This document shows positions 1-10,300 of a DNA stretch of 26,216 nucleotides, piece by piece. A model generated the notes under the pieces. The model ran no database searches and was not told the origin of the DNA. It saw nothing but the letters and a program-made list of their open reading frames with translations. Origin of the DNA: Jimgerdemannia flammicorona (taxonomy: Eukaryota > Mucoromycota > Endogonomycetes > Endogonales > Endogonaceae). Numbering within the stretch: position 1 is the stretch's first letter; each line of letters begins with the position of its first letter. The stretch covers positions 1 to 26,216 of the forward strand of contig RBNI01000865.1 in NCBI GenBank assembly GCA_003990745.1, in the 5' to 3' direction. A program made the position numbers and the translations under genes.

Positions 1-2
1 TA

Positions 3-440
3 AAGCTTCAGAATATTTTCTCTCAGAAATCCTTCGAGAACACTTGAACCCTTAGTATCTCTTCGAGCTACTTAGGATTACCAGAACTAGTCGCTTCCTC
101 ATTAAGAAACTAGAACCGTTACAATATCTGAGTATACCCAGTATTCCATATCAGCCAATTGGTGGACTACTATGAGAACCCATTCCCTGAGTATACAGTT
201 CTACCACCACCCCCAATTAGGATCAATAATTATGAGGAATTCAAAATTGAGGAAGTAATTGACCACAAGGTCCACAAATATCCCAAAATAGTCAAGCGGT
301 TTTTCCTAATCAAGTGGAAGGGTTACTCTACCCATAATGCTACCTGAGAAAAAGAAGAAGCCCTGAAGAATACATGTAAAGCCCTCCAGGACTACATAGA
401 AACACTCACTCCCCAGCAAAGGAAGGAATTGCAGCTCTAG
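3..440 (+). pseudogene. Ty3/gypsy integrase C-terminus with chromodomain, broken
   Basis: This is the end of a chromovirus pol polyprotein. The frame through 159 reads YPVFHISQLVDYYENPFPEY, the usual run-in after the integrase core, then a chromodomain: EEFKIEEVIDHK, then RFFLIKWKGYS, then EKEEALKNTCKALQDYI. Chromodomains of this class bind modified histones and steer integration into heterochromatin. The conserved Trp after 'NAT' is a TGA (345-347), as expected of TGG to TGA. Stops also lie upstream at about 45, 111 and 129, so it is dead. The frame closes at a TAG ending at 440. The rest of pol would lie left of the window. Confidence 0.85.
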
Positions 441-1212
441 GATTTGGAGTACACAGTGAGCAGAAGGATACCACATAGTTTATCTGGAAATATATAATAC
501 CAAACATTGTGAAAAAAGGAATACCATGGATAACTAACAAGGAGATACCCAAGTAAAGGACAGTCTAGCATAATACAGCAAAATGCATTTGAACAACTTC
601 ATTTCATGCCATCTGTGTCATCTCTACTGGATGATGATGGATGCTTTATATGAAACTTAGGAAAGCTGACAATGTTGAAACCAGTCTAAGTCCATCTACA
701 TGATAGATATTGTTACTAGGAATTGCCTCAGATTATAAGAAAAGTCTATTTCCAAGAGGTTTGAACCCCCAGCCATGACAATGGGAGCCCTCACCCTAGA
801 CAAGGATGGCCAGTCCTTGCAAATACGCTAACCAGATAAAAAAAAAGAGGACCAAGACCTGTTAACCCTATGTAACCATAACTATGAGCGATGATATCTT
901 AGAGATCAGAATTTTCTCATATGGCCAGCACATGCCCTGCTTACAGTAACAGGTCACACATTTTGCCAAAAAGCATGACCAAAGGAAGGTTACACCAGAT
1001 GGGTGAATAAGTATAAATACCCAAGACAAGAATACCCTGTAACCCTCATCCCCCTCTCCTCATAAAGAAAAGATAAGACAAGAATGTCTGCTACCTGCAG
1101 CTAAGCTACCTACTGCCAAACTGCCCACCATAGTCAGCCCCTCTCAAGCCAGGTTGACTGCCTCTTTGGACACATCCAGGTTACTATCTAAGGAAGGAAC
1201 TGCTGCTCAGAG
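441..1212 (+). other. gypsy internal region between integrase and extra ORF
   Basis: No clean reading frame. Short stretches in shifting frames look like decayed coding sequence leading into the extra ORF that is readable from about 1213, for example 755-1000, where charged peptides alternate with stops. A TATAAATACC string near 1012 resembles the LTR TATA box at 2269. I cannot place a start codon for the extra ORF here. Confidence 0.4.
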
Positions 1213-1926
1213 GCCCTTAACCTCTCCAGCCAGGACCTAGGACATTATGTCCTCAACTACCATGAAGTCATTGAAAGAGCCTACCTTGCTACCAGCTGCC
1301 TAGAGATCTGGCATGAATACGAGATTGGCCATCAACTCCTCCAATAGGCAAAGGACCTGCTCATGGACCAAGTCTCTGATTGGACCCACCTGGACAGGAA
1401 CAAGTAAAGACTTGCTAAGAAGATCCATCAAATCATATGCCATACACCCTTTGCAATCCCCAACCTCAACTATGTTTAACTGAAGAACTTCCAGAACCTC
1501 TCTTTTTTTGAGGTTGATGAGCTAGAGATCAAAGTAGCCCAAGAAGCCAACTCCTGGATCACCCTCAAGTCTACTAACTGTGAACTCTACTGGAGCCCCC
1601 TCCTGAATGACAACCCAGACCAATGGCTCCAAGGCCTCTCCGATCTCTTTGAAGGACTCTCTATCCGAATGGATATCCCTAGGCATAAGGATCAAGAACC
1701 CTACTTGAATGGCCCCAACTACATCAGATAGAGAACCCCTATACCAGCATCCATCCCCATACAAGAACCATTTGCAGACCTCATTGACTTCTCCATCCTA
1801 GACAGTGAGCCACCAGTAACCACCCCCCCTGCCCCTGAAGAAGATGGTAACAACCCTGAGGAAGATTCTCCACCTTTCTCTCCCCTGGTTCTCAATTTCT
1901 CAATCAACGAGGACATTGATTTCTAA
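1213..1926 (+). pseudogene. Extra ORF of the gypsy element, downstream of integrase; unknown function
   Basis: One frame is readable over about 238 codons with no indel, only stops (a TAG and two TAA near the middle, a TAG near 1731) before the terminal TAA at 1924-1926. It encodes a mostly helical, charged protein and then an acidic, Pro-rich tail (PPVTTPPAPEEDGNNPEEDS). I do not recognise the family. It sits between the chromodomain and the polypurine tract, where retroviruses carry env, but I see no signal peptide or membrane segment. A diverged copy lies at 24050-24590 and shares the pattern N-D-Q-(W/F)-L-x-G-L-(S/I)-x-(L/V)-F-(E/Q)-G-L-S-I. Two copies before two LTRs argue that it belongs to the element. 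Confidence 0.6.
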
Positions 1927-1937
1927 GGGGAAAAGAA
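1925..1937 (+). promoter_or_regulatory. Polypurine tract of the gypsy element
   Basis: AAGGGGAAAAGAA is all purine, overlaps the stop of the extra ORF and directly touches the TG that starts the 3' LTR. This is where plus-strand DNA synthesis is primed in LTR retrotransposons. Confidence 0.75.
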
Positions 1938-2750
1938 TGTAATAGAACAAAAGAGCGTGAACAGATGAGATGTGACGAGCAATCACATAACCTGGGGAAT
2001 GATGACATTATCATATGATCAAGCACAGTATATGAATAACGAATAAATGAATAAATGAAAATGACATAAAAAATGATATCCAGCTTATCCCCAACAATTG
2101 GCGCTGCAGCAACTATTGCCACAGCAGCTGATCATTACCTAGTAATTGAGGTTCTGATCATAAAGTTATTTTTTGCCAAAAACCATCTGACAAATGTTGT
2201 GATCACAAACCTCATTATAGTTACCAAATTAGTTACTCATACTTAGTCAGAAATCATGGACCAACTTGTATAAATACCCCCCAGTTTCCATCTGAAATAA
2301 AGCAGTTTTTAGTTCAGTCCTTGATATAAGAATCAAGTTCCCCCCACACACACACATTCCCCTGAGTCTTAGTAATGACACCTAAGTGACTCTAGTGTTT
2401 CTGACTAAACTCCAGAAGCCTAGCTAACTTCTGCCAGAACTGAGACCAGTATATAAATCCCCAAAGACTTAAGTAAACCCATTGAACCTGAATTCCAAGG
2501 TGAATTCAGTCTGTGCACAGTAAAGAACAAGACCCTCGAAATAGAGCACAAGAGAAGGACCTTTGAAACAGAAGACAAACCAGAGAAAGATCTTTGAAAC
2601 AGAAGGTACTGCTGCTACAACTACTTACAAGCAAGTACTTTCTCAAACTGAAGGCTTCTTGGTACACATTGTATACTAAGTCCTTAAGTAATAGTCTACT
2701 TCCCTAATTATTCAAAGGATAAGAGAGAGGTAGAAGTGAGAGTTATTACA
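1938..2750 (+). repeat. 3' LTR of the gypsy element (813 bp)
   Basis: It starts TGTAATAG right after the polypurine tract and ends TTATTACA at 2750, which gives the expected short terminal inverted repeat (TGTAATA / TATTACA with one mismatch). Inside are a TATA box (TATAAATA, 2269-2276), a poly(A) signal 27 bp further on (AATAAA, 2296-2301) and a second TATA-like site near 2451. The LTR at the right (ending about 25078) has the same TATA-to-AATAAA spacing. The 5' LTR would be left of the window. The hAT transposase frame resumes just after 2750, so this LTR is the insertion boundary. CTTAC (2751-2755) is the likely target duplication, but its partner is not visible. Confidence 0.75.
2269..2301 (+). 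promoter_or_regulatory. LTR TATA box and poly(A) signal
   Basis: TATAAATA at 2269-2276 and AATAAA at 2296-2301. The same pair with the same 27-bp offset occurs at 24847-24854 and 24874-24879 in the right-hand LTR, so it is a conserved R-region layout. Confidence 0.6.
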
Positions 2751-3600
2751 CTTACAGTTTTTGCTGCACTGTTTGAATTCCTTAATGATTTTAGGGCTCC
2801 TCCAGATTGTATTCACACAAAGGCAAAGTTTCATAAGTGGACTGTTGGGGTTATCCTCATTAAATTCTTCCTCTATATCAAATAAATTCTTCAAACTATC
2901 CTGAACAACAAGGTTGATAATATGTACACTATATCTGATATGGTATATTTCTCTCTCATATTTGCTGAGGATGATTTCTGCAAGTAAGTGAAAGTCACAA
3001 GTCATATTTGAGGTATTATCAGTGACAAGTGCCAGAAACTTATCTTCAATACAATATTCTGTAATAGTCATCAAAAGAATATTCTTTATTGCTTCACCAG
3101 TGTGAGGATATAGCATAGGGCAAACATCCAAAATGATTGACCAGAGTTTCCAATTTGAATTGATGAAATGTGCTATTACTCCACAATAACTGTCTATGGA
3201 TCCTGAGGTTCAGAGATCACATGTCAAAGATATAGCTCCTGCTATATGGCATAAAGTATATTGAATTTCTCCATCACTAGTTTATGAGTGATTTGATAGC
3301 AAGGAATATAATATCTTGGATTCAGATGCTTTATGAAGGCTTTGAAGTCTTCATTATCAGAGGTTGAGAATGATTGAAGATCTTTGACTATCCATGTAAT
3401 ATAACTACTTATAATAGTCTTGTACTCTTACTGGGTAAGAGGCAATTCAGTTTTCCCTTCCTTAGTCATATTTTTAAGATGACATTTCTTGATGTGAGTC
3501 CACAAGGTAGATGTGTGCTACTGGCTTGATAAATCTTCTCTTTAGGACAATAGTTGCACTGCCTTGAGCCATTGGCCAATTTCATAAAGTGATTATATAA
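2751..3600 (-). pseudogene. hAT-family transposase, N-terminal and core part, broken
   Basis: Read right to left: a BED-type zinc finger near 3580-3480 (CNYCPKE, then THIKKCH in another frame); a linker with DFKAFIKHLNPRYYIP; then the RNase H-like core at 3131-2755 with PHTGEAIKNILL, LALVTDNTSNM (catalytic Asp in TDNTSNM) and HIINLVVQDSLKNL, and SPKIIKEFKQCS. This is the order of BED-finger hAT transposases. The C-terminal dimerisation region is missing because the gypsy LTR starts here. Several frameshifts and stops lie between 3131 and 3480, so it is inactive. Confidence 0.85.
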
Positions 3601-3675
3601 GTGTTTTTTGTAAAAGATGTAAATTAGTGGCTCATGAGAGACTACAGGTCAATGAATGCAGGAATGTCTTAGACA

Positions 3676-3718
3676 CTTTGGTCTCGGGCATATTGGTTTC
3701 GGATGTATTGGTTTCAGG
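3676..3718. repeat. Short 15-bp tandem repeat
   Basis: TCGGGCATATTGGTT is followed directly by TCGGATGTATTGGTT and by a third partial unit starting TCAGGCAT. It keeps CpGs that neighbouring repeats have lost, and may belong to the flank of the foldback element that follows. Confidence 0.45.
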
Positions 3719-3802
3719 CATTGAATAGCTGTCTTCATTTCGGGTACCATCGTCATTGCATGGCTTGTCTCAGTCATGAGTAGTAACTTCCACCTTTCGA
3801 CC

Positions 3803-4127
3803 TGAGCTTTTAAAATTTAATAACTCCATGAATCCATATCCAATCTTAATGATCTTGGTCCTGTTTGGAAGCTATGAATATTGGCTGAAATCGGATGTGT
3901 ATTCATCGAGTCATTGCACTTTAAAAAACTCAGGTCGATCGCGGGTTGACTCTTCAAATAGCGATCGACCCGAGTTTTTTTAAAGTGCAACAGCTCTATG
4001 AAAACACATCCGACTTCATCCAAATAAAATGTGCCTGAAAGCCAATATTCATAGCTTTCAAACGAGATCAAGGTCATTAAGACTGGGTGTAGTTTCATGA
4101 AGTTATTAAATTTTAAACGTTCAGATC
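3803..4127. mobile_element. Foldback / MITE-like long inverted repeat
   Basis: Two arms of about 130-160 bp face each other around an 18-nt loop (3943-3960). The outer parts match from TTTAAAATTTAATAAC (left, about 3809) to its complement (about 4101-4117), and the block AAGCTATGAATATTGGCT is present in both arms. The inner stem (3914-3942 against 3961-3990) has one mismatch and one extra A, and closes on GGTCGATCGC / GCGATCGACC. It holds several CpGs where flanking repeats have almost none, so it is probably younger. A 93-codon open frame on the minus strand runs through both arms and is best read as a by-product of the palindrome. I see no transposase inside and could not define a target duplication. 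Confidence 0.7.
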
Positions 4128-4319
4128 AAATGGCAGACACCTTGCGGATTGTACTTTTTGCTGAAAGAGACTGAGTTCTTTTACTGTTTCAAGTCAAGTA
4201 GCTGATTCTGAATATATAAACTCATACAGGAAGTATTTATATGATTTATTCTTATGCAAATAAGAAATAAAGATACAAATCATTTTGAAACTGCTGACTG
4301 AATCAAACCAAACTGAAGT

Positions 4320-4368
4320 GGTTCAAACCAGTTTGAACCTTTTGGTTTCAACCCATTTAACAGCCCTA
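4320..4368 (-). repeat. hAT terminal and subterminal repeats
   Basis: A perfect 20-bp palindrome with a 2-bp centre (GGTTCAAACCAGTTTGAACC, 4320-4339) is flanked by AAACCAAA and TTTTGGTTT, making a nested stem. The terminal TAGGGCTG on the minus strand (4361-4368) follows. Subterminal repeats of this kind are transposase binding sites in hAT elements. Confidence 0.6.
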
Positions 4369-4977
4369 TCCAACCCTTCATATGCTGCCTAATGTCCTCC
4401 ACCCACTTGTCCTACAATACCTTTTCAGCCAACAAAGAGGAGTTGAGGTACTAATGTCCAGGCCCATCTCCACTCCTCCTAAAGTGACTCTGTCCTAACA
4501 GACCCCAGTGATTAGACCATGGACACTACTTAGCTTCTAGTAATTTCCAAACATCCAAACCCCAGCAATCCACTGTCAATATCCAGTCAATCCTCATCCC
4601 CAGACAATTAGCCCAGTGTGTATAGACCCTCCTATCTCCTCAGTATTCTCTGCTAGTATCTACCAGAGAACTCAGCCTCTCCACCTCCTCCCATGACTCC
4701 AGGCCCCTGCTCCTACCCTCAACCCCATGCCCTCTATCAGTCCTATCTACCCACATATCCTGGACCATATTAAAGTCTCCCCCAAGAATGTCCACTCTTA
4801 TCTCTGTAAGGGCTCAACTTTTCTGGAGTCTTTTCACCCAATCTACCCTCTCACTATATATAGCAGAGCAGTAGTAGGACTCCACTATAACCAGCTCCCA
4901 TTCTGGTTGAATCTACTCTCCCCATACCAGTCTATATTCTCAGCTCCTTGCATTCTGTATCTCCCCACAGCCTCTCT

Positions 4978-4987
4978 GGACCAAGAT

Positions 4988-4990
<3 letters not shown>
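4978..4990. repeat. Left target site duplication of the LINE micro-insertion
   Basis: GGACCAAGATCTC, identical to 5054-5066. The preceding T also matches on both sides, so it may be 14 bp. Long duplications of this kind are made by target-primed reverse transcription. Confidence 0.9.
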
Positions 4991-5029
<39 letters not shown>

Positions 5030-5053
5030 GTCACTTGGACTCCATTCCTTTAT
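4991..5053 (-). mobile_element. 63-bp 5'-truncated LINE insertion with 36-A tail
   Basis: On the minus strand it consists of only 27 bp of LINE 3' end (matching LINE-D just before its tail: GGAGTCCAAGTGACTATA with one extra base upstream) and then 36 A, seen as T at 4991-5026. It is flanked by a perfect 13-bp duplication (4978-4990 and 5054-5066). The long pure homopolymer and intact duplication point to a young event inside the much older LINE-B ORF2. The source must be an element with the LINE-D type of 3' end. Confidence 0.9.
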
Positions 5054-5066
5054 GGACCAAGATCTC
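5054..5066. repeat. Right target site duplication of the LINE micro-insertion
   Basis: GGACCAAGATCTC, perfect copy of 4978-4990. Confidence 0.9.
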
Positions 5067-5329
5067 AATCTTACCCTTCCAAACTACTCCTCTATCCCAC
5101 TCTTCTATCTATTATAGTCTATCTAATTTATCTTTATATCTAATATTCTACAAAATAAAGAGATCAGCCTCCAGGCTCTTAAGTTAAGTAAAAATGTTCC
5201 AATGTCTAACCAAGTCCCACAGCCCATTTATATTCAAAGAAAAAATGTTCATTATACTATTTATAAGAAATAATATTAATGTTAAGAGTCCTGTCCACTC
5301 TCTACAACTCTACTTCTATCCTTTCCTGT

Positions 5330-7128
5330 ACTATGTCTAAGTTATGTTCCATAGTCAACTCCTCCTCTTCAACTCTCCTCATCTTCAATTCCCTCAGAAT
5401 TTCAGTCAGTTCCCCATCCTCCTTTTCCTCAAAATCTTCATGATACTTCAGACAGGCATTCTGCTGAAACTGTAGTCCATGATGCTCTGCCCAACAGTAG
5501 ATAGCTTACTCATCTGCTGCTACTACTAGCTCAGTCTCTCTCTTCTAATCAACCTCATACTCTTTCTTCTCCAAGAAAACTACAAGTATCTCTGTCTTCA
5601 GTACCTCTACTACTCTATCACTATATAGGATCCATGCTCATTGCTTATCACTCATCACCCTCAGGTCCACTTCACCCAGCTCCTCAGCTGTAAAGTTATT
5701 TATTATCTGGTATATCCATAGTAAGTTTCCCACCTCCTTCCCCCCAGAAGTCACTGGTTGTCTCCTACTTAGCATTGACATGTCTGCCCCTATGCTTATA
5801 GTCTCATCTCACTCTTTTTCCAGAATATTCACCAGTTTCTCCTCACCCACCACCACCATCTGTCCTCCCTTTACCACCTCAGAAACTCTAAAATATACTC
5901 ACTGGGTGCCATATATTGGTACATCCTCTGTCACCAGTCTTCTTGCAGCTAGTTCCTGTCTAATAAGAGAAGGAATATCCTCTCAGACTTCAAATGTACT
6001 ATTCTTATATAGGTCCTTGCTCAGTGCCTTTCTGTGTCTCATCTCTACCACCTCTCCACTTCTACCAGCCCAGACACTTGCCTTGGCTCCTTCAGTATTT
6101 TTGCTATTATCAATAGTCCTCTTGTCTCTCCCCCTAGCTTTACCAGCAACTCTCTCTACTGCTTATATTCTTGGGCCCTCTCCCACATCCTCTTATCAAT
6201 ACAAACACACTTCTCCTCAATAATCTCCAAGTGTATCAACTCTACATATGTCTTTCAAGCCTTCACCCTCTGCTCTACAACTCCACTCAGCTCTTCCAGC
6301 ACCTTTAGCAGGTCCTCTTCCTCTTTCTCACTCCTCTTCACTCTTATCACCTTATATATAAAGACTCTCCACACTATTACTGAGGGCCAATTATGCACCT
6401 TTCCCATAGTCTCTCTTTCTACTAGCCAAATCTAGATATCAATATCTCCTGTATAGAAGGAGATACCTTCCCAGACTCTGAACCCTACATCTACCACCTC
6501 CCCATACTCTGCCATAACTTTCTCAACTCTCCTCCTTGTCTCCACCACAGTCACCATTGAGACTCCTTTCATCAAGAGTTGTACCACTTTGAGATTTCAA
6601 TACAAGCAACATATCATTAGGACACATATCTCTCTAACTGTCAACCCAGTCTTCAGCATCTCTTCCAATGGCCCTGTCTCCTCAAAGCCCACCTCTACTC
6701 CTTCCAGGCCCCTCAGGAACTTAACAGATGCTGCACCATTCATCTGCTTAATAATTAGCTCAAAAACCATCTTTGCTATCACTGCTAAGCCCTGGAAGCA
6801 CAAGGTTACTATAAACTCTGAGATTGACTTTTTGAGTAATGGGGCTACTGTTAGTCCTATTACACTATTGGCCAGATCATGAGACCTCATGTCCTTCCCA
6901 CAACCTGGTCCACCATCAGTAGTTCCATCTAGATTTTTTTCCAAATTGCCCATCATGCTCTCATCAGTAGTCACTCCCTCTGCCACTACACCTCTAGCCC
7001 CACTCCTCTGGCCTCCCAGAGGGACTCTCCCCTGCCATTGCTGCCCTGCAGTCTTTGCTGCCTCCTTGTCCCTCCTCAGTCAGCTCTTCAGTCCAGTCAC
7101 TGTCTCTCCTTCACTATATCCACAAAGC
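5330..7128 (-). pseudogene. LINE-B ORF1, broken
   Basis: It matches LINE-D ORF1 along its length. The clearest part is an open stretch at 6986-6597, where NSVIGLTVAPLLKKSISEF, VKFLRGLEGVEVGFEE and GPLEEMLKTG align with the corresponding LINE-D segments. Such ORF1 proteins bind LINE RNA. Many TAG stops and frame changes make it dead. Its N-terminal part continues at 12934-about 13130 beyond the LINE-A insertion. CpG is almost absent. Confidence 0.75.
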
Positions 7129-7129
7129 T
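7117..7129. repeat. Target site duplication of LINE-A, 3' side
   Basis: TATCCACAAAGCT, paired with TATCTATAAAGCT at 12934-12946. The two differences are both CA to TA, a RIP-type change after insertion. The last T is shared with the tail. Confidence 0.65.
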
Positions 7130-7349
7130 TTTTTTTTTTTTTACTTAGACTCCTTTATTTTGAACTATCTAATATAATAATGACCCATTCCAATGACTAA
7201 TATGACTACAAATACAAAGAAGGGCCCATCAGCCTACTCTTTCTTTCTACTACACCCCTCTCTCACTAAATACTAGGTGCTCCTGACTCCTCTGAACAAT
7301 GTTTAGTATCTTCCTCATGGCCCCCAACTGGTGCCTCTTCTTCTGATAC

Positions 7350-10300
7350 TACTACTCTTGTACTACTTCCAAAAGTAACCCCTTCTACCACTCCACCAAT
7401 TTGCCAATTCTCATCTAAGGATCCCTCTCAAACACCCATCATCAGTGTACTGCCATCAGGATCCAGATACCAAGAACTCAGCCCAGACCATCCCAAATGT
7501 CCCCAATCTCTCCCACCAGTCACTGCTTGACCACCCAACCAGTAGAGCCCCCTGCTTGCTCACTTTCATTGCCTTAATAGCTTTCCAATATCTGCCAAAA
7601 TCTCTCAACCCCTGGGTATGCTCTAGCATCTACACTATATTCTCATCCAACTTATAATATCACTCATATTCCCTTATATCTTCTGCCTCCATTCACTCTG
7701 TCCTGTACTCCAGTATGACATTCCTTTATAAGAATCTTCACCATACCACTCAAAACTTTGGTGATACAATCTTGAGCAAGGAGGTCTCTCAATTCTAAAC
7801 CTGAGCCCACTCCCAATCTTTCCCAAACCCAGCCTTCTGCCAACCAACTGGCTATCTCTCAAGTGGACTCATCTAGATCCATTTCATTGCCCCAGACAGA
7901 GAGTATTCCATCAACCAGTGGCCACTAATATAAATATCTCCTAGTCACCACCATTGCTATTCCAGGTCCTCCTCTTCACCTAGCTCTAGATCTGTGAGTC
8001 TCATTGCCAGCTAAGCTTCAACAATACCCCACCAGAACCCCTGGTAATGCAATCTGCTAGCCCTTTCAACCTGAAGCAAGCCTTGTATATTCTTCTGAAC
8101 CTCACTACAGAGGCAAAACCTGACTTTTCAATTATCCATAGCCAGTTTGCCCCAACTATCCACTTCTAATTCTGCCAGTTAACAACTACACCAGCCCTAA
8201 AGTATCTTCAGCCACCTCCTAAAATTCACTAGCCCCAAACCACTATCTACTGTCTGCATCACCACAATCTCCCAACTAATCTGTAGCCTTCTTCTATACC
8301 ACAGCCATCCTTCTACCACCTTCTTCAGTTTCTGTATCACCTATTCAGAAAAGTCCAAATAGTACCCCAGATATCACAACTTTGGTAGCCAATATATATT
8401 CAATATTACAATCCTCCCCACTAAGGAGAAGCTCCTTCCTGACCAGTCTACCAAAGTACTCTCCCACTTCTATATCATTCCACATCACTACTCCTTCAGC
8501 AGTACCATCCTATACACTGAAAACCAGATATCCAAATATCAAACTACCTCTCCAGTACTGACCAGTTGTCCAAAATATCTATGCTCTCTCAGACCAGCTC
8601 CAAGCTCTATAGTCTCACACTTGCCCCAGTTCAGCTTTGCCCCTGCCAGCCTCTCACACTGTCCTACTCCTTCCTGCAAGCTGTCCACATCTGCCATACA
8701 GCCTAACCCTACCACCATATTATCAGCAAAGGCCCCCAGCTTCTAGACCACATCCCCTATCTTCAATCTGGTCAGCCTCCCCTTCAGCTATGCCAATAAG
8801 GGCTCTAAGGACAAAATATAGAGCAGGGGTAAAAGAGGATTCCTCTGTAGCATGTCTCTCTCCAAGACAAACTCTGGGCCACACCACTCATTTATTAGTA
8901 CTACTGCCCAGCAGCCTTACACTAGGCCCATCAGTTTCCGAGCCTCCACTACACCAAATTCTGCCTTCTGCAGTACTGCCTCCAAATAGCTCCACCTTAC
9001 CCTATTGTAAGCCTTTTCCTGATCTAAGAACACCATTCTCCCATCCACCTGCTGGCTTCTACAATCCTCCAAAACATTTTGCACCCAGACTGTACTGTCT
9101 CAAATCTGTCTCCCCTTCACAAACTCTCATTGTTCTTCACCCACCAATTGGCCAATTCATTATTGCATTCTCTCTGCCAGAATCTTAGATACCAACTTCC
9201 TGTCTATACTCAGTAACATAATGGGTTGCCAGTTCTGCCACATGCATCAATCCCCTTTCTCCTTATAGAGTAGAGAGACTAACCCTAAGGAGTCATTGCT
9301 GATCCAGCAGTCTTTGCTCAATACAAAGTTTGCCATTTCAACAAGCCATCCTCTAAACTCAACCTAAAACTTCTTCCAGAACTCCCAAGGCAGTCTATCC
9401 TCTCCCAGCAATGAACCAGCCTACACCTTTCTCAGAATCTCCAACACCTCTTTAAGGACCACCATACTCATTACTGCCCCACCTATCTCAGGCACTACTA
9501 TCACTGGCCAGCTGCCAATCAAATTATCATTATCCTCTAGTAAATCTTCTCTCTCTACCAGCCCTTCTTCATCCTGCCAGAGAGTGCACCATTGATCAGT
9601 GATCTCTCTAAGCATATCAGTAATACCAGTAATCTCAACTCCATTCTCTTGCAACACTGAAGCCCAGCTGTGCCACACTCTTCTGGCCTTTAAGATTCCC
9701 AATAAGTATTTAGTGGGTCACTCTCCTTCTTCCAACTGCCTCACCTACAGTTTTACCAATAGCCCATCAACCACCCTATCTTCTGCTGCCTTCAAATCCA
9801 ACTACAGCTCAGTTACCTCCTTAACTAACTGGGAGTATCATTCCCTTAATAAATTCTCTCCTTTCAGAAATCTCAGCTGCCAATGAAGCCCCTGTTCAAC
9901 TCTCCTTTCTCTATCCTTCTGCTCTCTTCCAGCTATACCCCCCACATCATGCCAATATGCACCTGCCAAATATTTAAATTTCTCCTACTATTACACTATT
10001 GACTATCCACTATTCTTCTACTACATCACTTCCTGTCTTGCAATTATTACAAATTGATCCCTCTCCACCTGTCTTTTAAGTAGTGCTATATTGAGTTACC
10101 ATCTATCTCCTCCTCCACTAACTGTCTGAAATCTCCCACACACCTCTACTCCCCAGTGATCTGACTAAGAATACCACTATACTTCTGTTGAATCCAATAT
10201 ATTACCCCAGCATTCTGCTACCAAAATCCAATCAATCCTTGTTCCAACCAAGTTTTCACCAACTGAGTGCCACCTAGTGAATGACTCTGGCCTCTCCCCT

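Larger units (their letters stand above)
2751..4368 (-). mobile_element. hAT DNA transposon, 5' part, cut by the gypsy insertion
   Basis: The outer end on the minus strand starts TAGGGCTGTTAAATGGG (from 4368), a typical hAT terminal inverted repeat. Behind it is a subterminal palindrome, then a foldback insertion, then the transposase reading leftward. The other end is missing because the gypsy LTR interrupts the transposase at 2750; the remainder should lie left of the window beyond the gypsy 5' LTR. On the right it joins LINE-B ORF2 sequence at 4369, so it had inserted into that LINE. TCCAACCC (4369-4376) is the candidate 8-bp target site. Confidence 0.75.
4369..5300 (-). pseudogene. LINE-B ORF2, endonuclease part only
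   Basis: On the minus strand this matches LINE-D ORF2: the start with FSLNINGL-type sequence near 5250, then GGDFNMVQD near 4780 (metal-binding GDFN motif of the exonuclease-endonuclease-phosphatase fold), VYTHWAN, and RIDWILT near 4600. In-frame TAG and TAA stops abound. It ends at 4369 where the hAT element begins, so the reverse transcriptase part is absent. A 63-bp LINE insertion splits it at 4991-5053. Confidence 0.75.

Noticed and set aside
3817..4098. 93-codon ORF spanning the foldback element
   Set aside because: It reads through both arms and the loop of an inverted repeat; no domain and no start context.
4727..5187. ORFs with a poly-Phe stretch
   Set aside because: The Phe run is the T36 tail of the LINE micro-insertion and the flanks are antisense LINE-B.
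7445..9188. Plus-strand Pro/Ser-rich ORFs
   Set aside because: They are the complement of LINE-A ORF2; the minus strand carries the RT motifs.
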